The notes beneath the pieces are model-generated. The model was not told the origin of the DNA. It did not search any database and worked only from the letters and a program-made list of their open reading frames with translations. This document shows, in pieces, positions 52,716 to 64,000 of a stretch of DNA of 64,000 bases. This DNA is from Lytechinus variegatus (lineage: Eukaryota; Echinodermata; Echinoidea; Temnopleuroida; Toxopneustidae). A program made the position numbers and the translations under genes. The stretch is taken from contig NC_054740.1 in NCBI RefSeq assembly GCF_018143015.1, forward strand, positions 69,465,356 to 69,529,355, read 5' to 3'. The stretch's first letter is position 1, and each line of letters starts with the position of its first letter.

Positions 52716-52860
52716 CTCGGCCTCGAAAGTGACTTCGCTTGTCTCTTCCACGGAATTACAAGGAAGCCCGTTGGTGGCGCTAATAATTTCACAACCTTGA
52801 TTCAGCTCCTCGGTAATTTTATAACTGTATCTAAATTCTTTGAATGCGCAATCCTTATGA
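52716..52860 (-). CDS. candidate minus-strand exon, unidentified
   Basis: On the minus strand an open frame without ATG reads CAFKEFRYSYKITEELN, then QGCEIISATNGLPCNSV, then EETSEVTFEAE, and ends at a strong donor (GAG|GTAAGC, 52716/52715). The frame is open back to a stop at 52861-52863. The acidic, Ser/Thr-rich composition and GC content are coding-like. I found neither the exon it would join at lower coordinates nor a clear acceptor, and I do not recognise the protein. Confidence 0.3.
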
Positions 52861-53149
52861 TTAATTTACTAATTATGGGCACCAATGAATGAAATACCTT
52901 CAAAAACATAAAGATTATTATTGGTGATGATAACACTTATTTGCAATTAATTTAAAAAGATGACTGATAAAAAAAAAATGAAAATAATATACGTGCCTGG
53001 AAAGAAACCAGCAGTACAAGCTTTGACGAACGTCAATAATACCAAAGTCTATACAATGAAAAGATTGGACACTTCACGGACTTTGCGTAATGCCTTGCGT
53101 CGATATGCGTGTAAAATAGTGTAGGTGCCTATTCTTTCCCTTGTCGTGT

Positions 53150-53462
53150 CTTTGATATGAATATAAATCGCGCGCCCTCTTCAGGAGAAAATTGATATCA
53201 ACGCTGACTGATTTCTATCTCCGTGAAATCTTCACTAAAGATCAAGAAAATATACATATTTTTAGAAAGAAACTTCAAGGAGAAGTCACGGAAGGATCTA
53301 AATGATTCGGTAAGTGTCATAGCAGGATGTGGAATACCAAATCATACATGATGTTTTATGTGGGCAAAAGCCCACCGTATTTTGGAAGTGTCGTGTGTGT
53401 CGCGTGCGTATGACTGATATTCCTTCGCAAGCGAGATGATATGAACCCATGGGTGCTTACTG
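53150..53462. repeat. duplicated segment, copy 1
   Basis: AAGATCAAGAAAATA, AAACTTCAAGGAGAAGTCAC, GGAAGGATC, GTAAGTGTCATAGCA, GGCAAAAGCCCA and GATGATATGAACCCATGGG, then TGCTT, occur in this order. All recur in the same order at 54462-54725. A further shared phrase, CAGCAGTACAAGCTT / TAGCAGTACAAGCTT, lies upstream of each (about 53008 and 54420). Confidence 0.7.
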
Positions 53463-54461
53463 TACTTAGAGTTAGACAGCTGGCCTGGCAGGTGTCTGTT
53501 TCGAGGAGTTTTAAAGAACATTGAAGAATTCATTTTTTTTTATCTCTCATACAGATGACTTGCTTTCATGCAGCCATCATTTATATGGGGTTAACAATGC
53601 AAAACCCCCCGACGGGGCTCATCGATTTTTTTTCTATATTTCATAAAAATATATAAAAAGGACTACCAAAATAAAGATTATTATTTTGTTTTGGCTTGAA
53701 ATGCACCAAACCGGGGAAAATTAAATTAAAAGGGGAAAAAGCAGTGAATTAATACTTCGCCTGTCGCGCAAGTTCACTTCCCTGTTTTATCCGAACTTAG
53801 TACATGATAAACATATGGCCATTGATTTCCTGTACAGATCGAGCTAAAACTTTGGTCTCTGTATTTGGTGAGTGGTGCCAATGGAGTTCAGAGACCGAAG
53901 CTTTTGGTCTAACAATGAATGTGAGTAGATCTACCTGTGTAGCATGCACACATGCATACAAGGTTAGCTATAAACCTTGCACAATGCATGTGATTTCATA
54001 ATGCATTTTGATGTTTTCATTCATCACACGAATGTGAGGAAATATTAAAAAAACATGCCAAAAAGCTTCTACATTTAGTCACTATGTAATTTTCATCTAT
54101 CAACTAACTAATATATATTTATATTCGAAATAATTTGTAAAAATGATTTTTTAACGCTTCCTCCAAATTTTGGCCAAGATACTCCGTCCGTCTGTCCGAA
54201 TACTACAGTGGAAATCACGCAAACACCAATCGAAATGGGAATTTTTCCTAACAGTTTTGATTCAAGTCGCCGGCGCATAATAGGAAATTGTTCAAAAAAA
54301 TCAACAGGTTGCATCTCATGTGTATACTTATAGGTGAAGTATGCCATCTTTTGACAAGATGATGAAGAAAGTGGACTGAACGAGCAAGAAAATAATGCTG
54401 AGTGCCTAGAATGCAGCTAGCAGTACAAGCTTCAGAACCGTAAATAAACGGGCTTATAAAT

Positions 54462-54725
54462 AATATTGCACCCTCTTTAAGCCAAAATTGATTTTGTCGC
54501 TGATTTAAGGGCATCCAAGTGAAGATCAAGAAAAAATACTCTTTTTTTTTAACAAACTGGAAAGGGAAGTCACCAAAGGATCCATATGGTTCAGTAAATG
54601 TCATAGCACAATGTGAACTTTAGTGTTATAATAATTTATTTTGGCAAAAGCCCATGAAATATTTGCATGTATCGCGTGCATTTGTATTCCTTCGCATGCA
54701 AGATGATATGAACCCATGGGTGCTT
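54462..54725. repeat. duplicated segment, copy 2
   Basis: The diverged second copy of 53150-53462: AAGATCAAGAAAAAATAC, ACTGGAAAGGGAAGTCACC, AAAGGATCC, GTAAATGTCATAGCAC, GGCAAAAGCCCATG and GATGATATGAACCCATGGG. The 118-residue minus-strand open frame across it is not conserved in copy 1 and is probably chance. Confidence 0.65.
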
Positions 54726-55615
54726 GTTTAGATGATCTACCCCTTTAGTCTGTTTACATAAACATGAAAAATAACATATGACATATAAAGATACATTTGT
54801 TATTAGATGATATTACTTGGAAAGCAAGTAGGGCTACTAGTAAGTAGTATAGAAATGATGGAGTGTCCAAACTTTGCAGTTTGCAGACATTTAAAAAATA
54901 TTCATCAGGAAATTTGTTCACAAATTATTCAATCACATTTTCAAATGATACTTTTATAGCTACCAAGTTGATGGCAAGATTGTAAACTTTAAAATCATTG
55001 ACAAAAATATGAAGTAGGTCAAGGATGTGCAGGCATGGTGTTCTTTATCTTCTGTATTGGACAAGTTGAATTGATTTGTAAATTTATGTACTACCATTAG
55101 ACTAATGGTAGTTTATGAATGACTTTTTTATTGGTACCTTAATATTATATAAAAAGTTATTATTTGTCAGTTTATGTTAATATTTCACTGCTGTTTGAAA
55201 ATATCACTGGAAGAATCAATAAAAGAATACTTTAACACAACAAAAATGTTTTCATTAACAGCTTTAATGATGTACTAAGTAAAGTGGGTACGATACTAGA
55301 GACAGGTAGAACTACAATTTTTTTTAAGTTGATTCCAGATGACATGGTCAGCACTGGGACAGTGTAACGTTAGACTACAAATTAACAAACTAACCAAACA
55401 AGTTACTGTGAGTTAGGTTTTGTAAGTTAAGATTACATAAATAAATTTGGAATACAGGGGGTGGATAGAAATTTCATTTGTCCCATCATGCCATTTGACA
55501 TTGATTTGACTGGTCATGGTATAATAATCCAACACTACAACATGATTCGAAACTGCCTACTCAAGAGTTTTCTTTCTGTCATTGTCATAGTAAACTTTAT
55601 TCTTTTAACTTTCAG
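54726..55615. other. upstream of the acetyltransferase coding exons
   Basis: AT-rich, with no coding exon. It ends in a good acceptor (TTTATTCTTTTAACTTTCAG, AG at 55614-55615), which implies at least one upstream exon, probably untranslated. Confidence 0.45.
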
Positions 55616-55638
55616 AGAATTACAGATCACATTTGAGG

Positions 55639-58600
55639 ATGGAAGTTCTCTTCAAAGGCCACTGGCACCATGGCTACGTCAAGAGACCGGAGGATTTCGA
55701 GAGGAGAGATGTTGATCCCGAAGAGATTGCAATAGACAGTGGTGTGAGAGTGACCATCCCTCAGGCAACTCTCTTCATCCTTTGGCTTGTCAGCTGTGTT
55801 CTACTGGCAGGCAGCTATATCTTTCGCCGGCAAAGACCAACCACTGTTCTTGTTGTTGATGCAGAAGCTGGGAACCAAGGCGACCATGGTGAAAAGGACG
55901 GGCAAGAAGATCTGGAAGATCATGATGATGGGATGGGGAACAGCGAAGGCAAAAGAGGTTTTTATAGGAATTCTAATGAGACTAATGGTAGTGCTGCTGC
56001 CTGTAGAGAGGAGACAGAGGGCAGAGATGTTATCAAAGAAAAAAACAAAGATGGGTACACAGAGAGTCCCCAGGTAACTGACACTTCCAACAAGAGCAAT
56101 TCAAGCAATTTCTCTACCGTGAAATCCCGGCCAACATTTGAAAAGTTCTTGCTGTACGCCGCGGGGCTTGGAGTGATCTTGCTGTACTTCTTTTTCTGTG
56201 AGGTTTGGGACGAGTGGCCTGTGGGAGAGAGGGTTTATAACAGAGACCAGTTCATGTTTTTCACACTCCTCATGTTCTTAGTGGCTGGTGTATTCACAGT
56301 GCGTACTTGTCCAGACAAATTACTCAACAGGTTAGTGCTAAACTTGTTTTCATTCTGAACAACTTATATTCCCATTATCGTTTTCAGTAATCATTCTGAT
56401 GAGTTTTTTTTCTAAAGCTTGTAAATGAAAATGTAATGTTTAGGTATTGTAGCCCCCCCTCCCATTGTTTTGTCAGTGTAGAAACTGGAGTGGTTAAAAG
56501 GGAAAATACTAATTGGGATTCTACCTGTAAACTGTGCCAAAAATCACACATTTCATTAGATCCTTTTATACATACATACTTTATATTACACATAGAATGG
56601 AGATCAAGTCAGTCAGACTACATCTCATTCTCATTGGTCATCTGTTCACTATATAGACAATGTTCTACCATTTCATTTGATTGTCTTGAGTAAATTTAGA
56701 AATATTTAAGGATTGAGATAAGAGATGATTTTTTTTTGCATTTATCAAGGGACTGTTTAGATTTGTGATTGATAACCTTGATTTTTTAAATGCTGTGTGA
56801 GCCATGCTACCATGGTAGTTAACATAATGCCAGACTTAATTTTGGATCCCAGCTGTTGGTCCTCGGGTTGCTAATAGTAAACAAGTATTTTCTTGCTTTG
56901 CTTGCTGCCTGATTAAAAAAAACCTGCCACTACCACCGATATACCTATAGACAAAAATACATGTAGTTCAGGAAAGAAGACAAACAAGTGGTGGTTCCAT
57001 GCAAATTTACAGTATGCGATATGCCGTTCATAAAGAATTTTCAAAGATTCCCCTTTATGCATGCACATTTGTTTGCACAATCTTGTGTAAATGCACAGTG
57101 ATTATTAAGTCAGGCATTTGCATTTCATTTTCAAATGTCAATAGTAAACTTCAATTTCAAACATATTTAAAAGCTTGTGTGTGTTGAAAATTTTTTTTTT
57201 GTAATTTCCACTGTAAGAAAGTGGTGATTGTATTGAATTGTCATGTATTTGTTTTATTATTCAGTCAATAATATGCGCATGACATGTTTAAGCACTTTTT
57301 TTGGGGGTGGTGTCTACAATGTAATGTAATCTCCAGGTTCTCTTCCAGTAGCTTTGGAATAATGTTGTAGTCTGTAATTTTTCCCATTATGTACAAAATG
57401 AGAATGAGAGAATGTATATTGCACCTACCTAATAAAATCATTACTGATGTTTGGAGCAATAAATCATGAGACCACTTACTGCAAATATATGGCAATCCAT
57501 ACATACACAAAGTCATGAAGTACAATATTAATAGCTACTATGCATTTCTCTTATATTCCCAGGGTGTATTGATAATTCACATTTTTTCCCCTCTTGTTAT
57601 TTTTTTTCAATTAGAGACCAGACTGAGGAATGGAAAGGTTGGATGCAGGTAATGTTTGTATGGTACCATTATTTCAAGGCAGCTGAAACATATAACCTAG
57701 TACGTGTCTACATTGCCTGCTATGTCTGGATGACCGGATTTGGTAAGCAGTAGAACGCAAGATTTATTGAGTTCATTTGTTTATAAATCAGTCATATTTG
57801 ATATCAGGTTGCCGGTAAAGGAAACAATTGAAATTCAAAACAAAGTACATTTGAAATAACTAATGGCCAGGTTGGCCAAATGGGTTCATTCACAAAGAAG
57901 TCCATGACTAATAAGTAATTATTGAATAGATGAATACATGGGGAAACAAGAGAGAGTGTTGGAATGTGGAAAAATTAACCTTAAAAAATTTGACTCTTAC
58001 AGGGGGCAAACATACAATTTGTCCTAGTATATATATTGCCATTATGAGAATGAACTTTTGAATGGTGAATATTAATAGCATCAGAGAGCTGCTGCAATTG
58101 AAATTGAATGCAGAGGAGGGGAAGAGGTGTCAGACAAGGGTGGCAATTGTTTGAGCATGTACATTTTAATTGAACATTGACCTGTGTGTACAATGATCAA
58201 TATGTCTTGCCCACTTCACTCTTTCCTTTCCAGGTAACTTCTCTTTCTTCTGGATGCGAAAGGACTTCACCCTCTGGCGAATGATGAAGATGCTGTTCCG
58301 CCTAAATTTTCTGGTTATACTGGTCGTCATGGTAACAAACAATAGTTACATGTTATATTACATCTGTGCCATGCATACCTACTGGTTCCTTAGTGTCTAC
58401 CTCTTCATGTTTGTCCTTCGTTCCTGGAATGAGCATCCACGCTGGATGGCCGTCAAGTTTGCAGCATACTTCATCTGCAACGCCCTTGTCTTTGACACCC
58501 CTTTACTAGTCTACATCTTCAGACCACTGTGGTTCATCTTGTCATATGGGGGCTCTCTCCACGAATGGCAGTTCAGGGCTGGCCTTGACCACTACGCTTG

Positions 58601-59186
58601 CTTTGTGGGGATGCTCTGCGCCTACAACTACCCCCATTACGAACGCTGGATGAACTACCTCGACAAGAAGCACATTGATACGCGGGACAAGCGTCTCTCC
58701 ATGCTCATCAAGGGATTCATCATCGCCATCCTCCTGGTTCTAACAGTTGTCTGGTATCGCACGTTCATGTTGAAAGACAAATATGCCTATAACCAGATCC
58801 ATCCGTATATCTCCTGGTTCCCCATAATAACCTACATCTTCCTGCGTAATATGTTCCCCGCGCTCCGCACACGCTACCTCTACTTCTTCACATTCCTTGG
58901 TAAAATCACCTTAGAAACGTACATCTCTCAACTCCACATCTATCTGCAGAGCAACGCCAAAGACCTCATCACCTACATACCAGGTTACCCTCTCATGAAC
59001 TTTGCTCTTGCTACAGCCATTTATTTATTCATCTCGTACTGGCTCTTTGAAATCACGACTGTATTCTCGTCCTACTTATTACCGCAGGATATGAAGATGG
59101 TAGGTGTTCATTTTGGAGTAGGCTTTGTGGTCTGTGGTCTAGCTGCCTGTTTAGCATCGATTCTCAAGGAAGCAGCTGTGTTTTGA
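55639..59186 (+). CDS. Cas1p/RWA-type polysaccharide or glycan O-acetyltransferase
   Basis: Coding exons 55639-56330 (exon opens at 55616), 57615-57742 and 58234-59186 join in phase with GT-AG introns: 590 residues. The family (Cas1_AcylT) consists of multi-pass Golgi or secretory-membrane proteins that supply or transfer acetyl groups to glycans: sialic acids for vertebrate CASD1, capsule or wall polysaccharides for fungal Cas1p and plant RWA. Seen: [13 protein letters not shown] start; helix about 41-63; an acidic, Asn/Ser-rich stretch 80-165; helices about 168-186 and 205-223; [13 protein letters not shown] (230-242); [75 protein letters not shown]. These blocks follow RWA more closely than CASD1. 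The SGNH catalytic domain of CASD1 is absent, as in RWA. The start is the first ATG after the acceptor, with A at -3 and G at +4; an upstream coding exon cannot be excluded. Confidence 0.92.
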
Positions 59187-59583
59187 TGAGAAATGACTTT
59201 TATTTAGTCTTCGTCTCTGTACATTCTCTTGTTTTGAAACCTCCTCATATCGATTTAAAGATACCAAATTAAATTATGTCATGTATGTAAATGTTCCAGG
59301 TCTTCATTGTATTCAGAGGCATTTAAAATAAGATTACTGTCAGTTGACAATAGGCCCCCAGGGCTTACAAAGAGTTATGATTGATCCAATTAATCGTAAC
59401 CCTATAGAAATCCATCAGTGTCATAATTTTTTCTATAGGAAATTTGCACAATGTCCTGAGAAGCACAGTGAATTTTCAAGAAAACAATGAATGCATGAAT
59501 ATACATCATAGAAAATAGTTTGAACAAACATGAATAATACATGTTGACTTGCTGGCCGTCCATAGTTGCGATCGATTGGATTT

Positions 59584-59878
59584 AATAATAATAATTATAC
59601 TTGCTTATATAGCGCTTAATACTTACTTTGTCAGAAGTCTCTAAGCGCTCTACAGTATATGCAGCATAATTACCCTGGCTTTAGCAGTGAAGCTGTTACG
59701 CGCATTGCGTTTCAAGGAATAAATTCCTGCCAGGTACCCATTTACCTCACCTGGGTTGAGTGCAGCACATTGTGGATCAGTTTCTTGCTGAAGGAAATTA
59801 CGGCATGGTTGGGATTCGAACCCACGACCCTTTGTTTCAGAGTCCGGAGACTAATCCACTGGGCCACAACGCTCCACC
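59584..59878 (-). repeat. tRNA-derived SINE, near-complete copy
   Basis: Minus strand. The head has GGCCCAGTGGATTAG (A-box region), a GACTCT/AGGGTC stem and B-box GGTTCGAATCC. The body has CACCTGGG.TACC blocks. The tail at 59584-59640 has AGCGCTATATAAGCAAG and ATTATTATT. It lies in the probable 3' untranslated region of the acetyltransferase gene, antisense to it. It is the best reference for the copies at 250-598 and 43580-44418. Confidence 0.8.
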
Positions 59879-60024
59879 TTAATAATCGTAACTCTTTGTA
59901 AGACGGGCCCCAGGAACATCAATGCGTGACATCAAACAAAAATTTAATTGGGAGAGACATTTTAGGAACACCCAAAATACTATTGGTTTGCTTCTTTAAT
60001 CTCTACAATTTTCAACCAATTTGG

Positions 60025-60030
60025 AATAAA
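60025..60030 (+). promoter_or_regulatory. candidate polyadenylation signal of the acetyltransferase gene
   Basis: AATAAA about 840 bases after the stop codon. Another lies at 60196-60201. If either is used, the 3' untranslated region includes the SINE. Confidence 0.3.
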
Positions 60031-60538
60031 GATAATACCACCATTTTCTTTCTTCCAATTTCTACCCATCTTGCAATGTAAGATGTGCATTTTTTCTTCA
60101 ATGAAAGTGATTATCATCAAGAACATTATTATTTTTTTTATTCATTGTATGCCTTCTATTTTTGTGTTTTAGTTCAAACTCGATACATGTATTGCAATAA
60201 ACTAATGATTAATTATAGTTCTTGATGGGTCGTACGTTTTGGCAGACAATATGGTTGTAATTGTTTTTTAATTACTTTTGAAGACGTGCCTTAAGGATAA
60301 AGCTTTATGCAGTCTCACTCTTGCTTGTCTGAAATGAGCAAGAAATATAATTTATTTTGTGTTATCATGCAGAATTACTGATTGAGTGTTGCTGATTAAA
60401 ATTAACATACTTAGTATTTGTCAAGCAAATATGTAGATTATGTAGACCATGTATGCAGCTCATCTTGCATATGCTGCACTCAAAAGCCGTCAAAAAAATT
60501 GTGTCTGAAGTAAAAACTTTACATTTTTGTCTCACCTG

Positions 60539-61464
60539 CATAGCAGAGTGAGACTATAGGCGCCGCTTTTCCGACAGCGGCGGCGGCGTCAACATCAAAT
60601 CTTAACCTGAGGTTAAGTTTTTGAAATGACATCATAACTTAGAAAGTATATGGACCTCGTTCATGAAACTTGGCCATAAGGTTAATCAAGTATTACTGAA
60701 CATCCTATCAGAGATTCATGTCACAAGATCAAGGTCAAAGGTATTTAGGGTCAATGAACTTAGACCATGTTGGGGGAATCAACATCAAAATCTTAACCTG
60801 AGGTTAAGTTTTTGAAATGTCATCATAACTTAGAAAATATATGGACCTAGTTCATTAAACTTGGACATAAGGTTAATCAAGTATCACCAAACATCCTGCA
60901 TGAGTTTCACGTCACATGACCAAGGTCAAAGGTCATTTAGGGTCAATGAACTTTGGCCAATTGGGGGTATCTGTTGAATTACAATAAAAACTTTAAAAAG
61001 TTTTTGGATCTGATTCATGAAACTTGGACATAATAGTAATCAAGTATCACTGAACATCCTGTGCGCATTTTAGGTCACATGACCAAGGTCAAAGGTCAAT
61101 GAACTGTGGCCGAATCGGGGGTATCTGTTGAATTACCATCATAACTTTGCAAGTTTATTGATCTGACTTTTGAAACTTGGACATAAGAGTAATCAAGTAT
61201 CACTGAATATCCTGTGCAAGTTTCAGGTCACATGATCAAGGTCAAACGTCGTGTGAGGTCAATGAACTTTGGCCACATTGGGGATATTTGTTGAATTACC
61301 ATCCTATCTCTGTAAAGTGTATTGGTCTAGATCATGAAACGTGGAAATAGAGTAACCAAGTATCACTGAACATCTTGTGCGAGTTATAGTAGTTTTCAAA
61401 GTCAGCACTGCTGCTATGTTAAATTGCGTGATGCAGGTGAGACGGCCAGAGGCATTCCACTTGT
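60539..61464 (-). repeat. GTGAGAC-hairpin array element, copy G (inverted)
   Basis: The same element as copies A, C and E in reverse: it begins TGTCTCACCTGCATAGCAG and ends GGCATTCCACTTGT. About five units carry the inverse motif GACCAAGGTCAAAGGTCA. Terminal hairpin and GC-rich spacer (GCGGCGGCGTC) are intact. Confidence 0.87.
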
Positions 61465-64000
61465 TTTTCTCTCTCTCCCTCTTGAAGGATACTAATCTGC
61501 TTTAATTAACAAGGTCCATGATATACACATAAATGTATCACATGATATATAGGTTAACCATTAATGTAAGTTTATACATGTAGTTTCATATTAAGGCTGA
61601 TTTGGTTTCATATCAATGTTGATGAAATATTTTATGTGAAATATGAAGTTTTATTTATACATAACTGTAAATTATATAGATCAGTGCATATAGATTGTTT
61701 GCTGTCACTAAACAGTTTTTACTGACCAGTAGTGAGATGTTAATATACAAGAATATACTGCTTTGTTCATGGCATAAAGCTTTATGGGTCTGGTTTGACC
61801 CATCCTGAAATGTTATATTGCGTGAAAAACATTTGCAATGTATTGATGCATGTCTACTATTAAATTCCTTTTTTTGAAATACAGAAAAGAAAATTGCTTG
61901 AGCATTGAAAGTTGTAGATCAACCTGCAAATTATAGGGAAAAAATCTACATACACTTTATTTACATATATATTCCACATTTACTGATTAACTTGCCATTC
62001 CTTTTCATTTGAAAATATTTATTTCAAAAGAAATATACTGTCAAAAAGTTGATATATTAAAAGATGTATTTGACTGATAGAAGTGAAATGTTTTGCCTTT
62101 TGTTAGCCAGTGATCAACACTTATGGATCATGTCCCAGTCATTTTTCTTTTCATCTTCACATATAGTTTGAAAATGAACTTGATTTTTTTAATCTATATA
62201 TTCAAACGTAAATTTTGGATTCGCTACACAATCCTTATTAAGATCATGGGCTGAAATTGATGACTTAACTTTACTCATTTTATCAATGATTTTCTCTTAA
62301 TTTTGTTTGCCCCCCCCCCTTCACTCACCTATCTGTTACGAGATGGATATGGCCCTAACAATTATTATCATTATAATTTATACCTCCCTCCCCCCCAAAA
62401 AAAACAACAAAGAAACAAATAAATTAGTTTGTTGTTCATTGCTTTGCATTGTAATTGCTAGTGCCAATTTCAAAAAAAAAATTATACACCTACTTTTTAG
62501 TCTTTGGATAACTAAAACTACTTCTTCCTGCAGATTCATAAGATCAATTGCACTCTGATTTCCCTTTGATAATAGACTATTTCACCACTACTTATCCATA
62601 ACAATGAACAGGATATGCTTAATTAGTAAGCCAACAATGGGGCTATTTCTTGACACCTCGATTTCTATTTTTATTCTTTTTGTCTCCCTTTAACAAAACT
62701 TGATGAGTCAGGGTGGTCCAATAGCTTAGCTAATTTTAATTCCTTTATTCTCAAAAAGCGGTATCCTATGGTGGTGAACATCCATGTGCCAGTTTAAGGC
62801 CAAGAATCTTGAACTCGAGTTCATTTCTGGCAACTTTTGGTGGATTTGTGGTACCTATTTGCAAGTTACAGATGAGTTTATGCATGGCTAGTGACAATTT
62901 CTTCTGCTATTTTGAGATATCCCTATAATTATAACTGACTTAGCATGTAATACATGCATGCTCCCAGTCATGTGTTACTAGTTCTTTGCAAACAGCTTTA
63001 TGAAACATACATCTGTGAGCTGTGCAATAGGAAATTAATGATTTTTTTTAAATACAAAAGTGAATCAGGGAAAACAAATCAATATTCTGTGTGTCATTTG
63101 TCTGTATATTACCCTGCAAATCAAATACTGCATGTTTACATGTACATGTATGCATTTAATTCAGTTCTTTTTTTAGAGTTGCAGAAGTTTATATATATAC
63201 ACACACACATATTTATATATATGTACATAAACTCTACAAGTATATTTTATAGAATGAGTATGCAGCACCTAAAAACATTGTATTAAGTTTTGCATATTAT
63301 TATTGATAGACCTATTATTATCTTAAAGCACTATAATTCCAGTCTTTCAAAGTGCAAGTGAATTTGTAAGGATGTAGAGTAAAGAAATAAATTTCTTAAT
63401 AAGCACTTTTGTTTTGAACAGTCTTTCTGAAAAATGCAGTTGAATATACATGTCTGACAGATTTTAGTAAAAGAATGTATTGAATATGAACTCACATGAA
63501 TGTGTGTACATCTCTGAAGTGCAAATAAGTGTAATGTATAAAAGATAGCCATGTAATAATATTTTTGTTTTTGTTAAAGCACAATTGAAAATTATCTTTA
63601 GATCACTCAAATACCTTGTGCAGCTTGAATAGGCAGAAAGGAATAACGTGTATTATGACATTGAAGTAAGATTAACGTATGGATGTAATGAGAAGCAAGA
63701 TAATTCTTACCTACACAGACCAGCCATTGTTAAGATGTGTTTTTTGTAAAGATAAACAAATCAGTGGTACAGGATGCATTAATATACAAATTCTGTCATC
63801 CTAAAATTTGAAGGAAAAAAAATCTCATTTTGTTTTATCCTTTTTTCAATTCCATAATCCTACAAAGTGTTTTTGTTTCAACTTTAGAAAAACATGAAGA
63901 AAAAAATATATATGCATGTTAAAGAAGTTTGAAAAATGATAGAAAAAAAAGTGAGGGTTTAATGAAAATAACAGGAATATGTGATGGTTTTGTGACATCA
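61465..64000. other. AT-rich DNA, no gene seen
   Basis: I find no exon, RNA gene or clear repeat in this stretch. C runs (about 62310, 62390) and a TATATACACACACACA tract near 63195 are the only low-complexity features. Confidence 0.45.

Noticed and set aside
54248-54604. 118-residue minus-strand open frame
   Set aside because: It lies partly over the duplicated segment, is not preserved in the other copy, has no recognisable domain and no splice context.
55461-55715. Frame beginning MDRNFICPIMPFD as the acetyltransferase start
   Set aside because: It runs through the intron and acceptor and is in a different frame from the conserved protein after 55616.

Overview
This window is nuclear DNA from an animal, most likely an echinoderm and probably a sea urchin. 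The base composition is AT-rich, genes are split by GT-AG introns, tRNA-derived SINEs and dense non-autonomous DNA elements are present, and the interspersed repeat families (a TGACCTTTGACC array ending in a GTGAGAC hairpin, GCGAAGCGCGAGC arrays, TTCGGATTAACGAACC minisatellites, AAAATGGCCGCC arrays) are ones I associate with echinoids. The species call is inference. The three genes are certain at family level.

Three protein genes can be assembled from exon to exon with matching splice phases. (1) A monocarboxylate-transporter-like (SLC16/MFS) gene on the + strand, 9131-18597, four coding exons, 518 residues. (2) METTL1, the tRNA guanine-N7 methyltransferase, on the - strand, 45860-39827, six coding exons, 246 residues, apparently complete. 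(3) A Cas1p/RWA-type multi-pass O-acetyltransferase on the + strand, 55639-59186, three coding exons, 590 residues. It resembles plant and fungal RWA/Cas1p proteins and lacks the N-terminal SGNH domain of vertebrate CASD1. Two weaker coding candidates lie between METTL1 and the acetyltransferase: a + strand 3' end at 51502-51834 and a - strand exon at 52716-52860. The three genes have unrelated functions and form no obvious pathway.

The rest is mobile and repetitive DNA. 0-9 kb: a SINE, a hAT-type element with an 8-bp target duplication, a tandem-array element ending in a hairpin, GCTCGCGCTTCGCGCTC arrays and an inverted minisatellite pair. 9-18.6 kb: the transporter gene, its introns full of TIR elements and partial copies of its own exon-1/intron-1 junction. 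20-38 kb: six copies or fragments of the TGACCTTTGACC array element, an inverted SINE pair, a Tc1/mariner-type end and a 3.5-kb foldback palindrome at 31.4-34.95 kb. 38.8-45.9 kb: METTL1 with two hAT insertions in its introns, one of them nested inside a SINE. 46-50.9 kb: nested hAT-like elements carrying GCGAAGCGCGAGC arrays. 51-60 kb: candidate exons, a duplicated segment and the acetyltransferase. 60.5-61.5 kb: one more array element, then AT-rich DNA with no gene seen.

The most notable points are: the plant-like acetyltransferase architecture in an animal; two unrelated repeat families that share one architecture (array of about 155-165 bp units, GC-rich spacer, terminal hairpin), one of which carries DR1-type nuclear-receptor motifs in each unit; the asymmetric foldback element; and several hAT insertions whose exact 8-bp duplications can be read directly.
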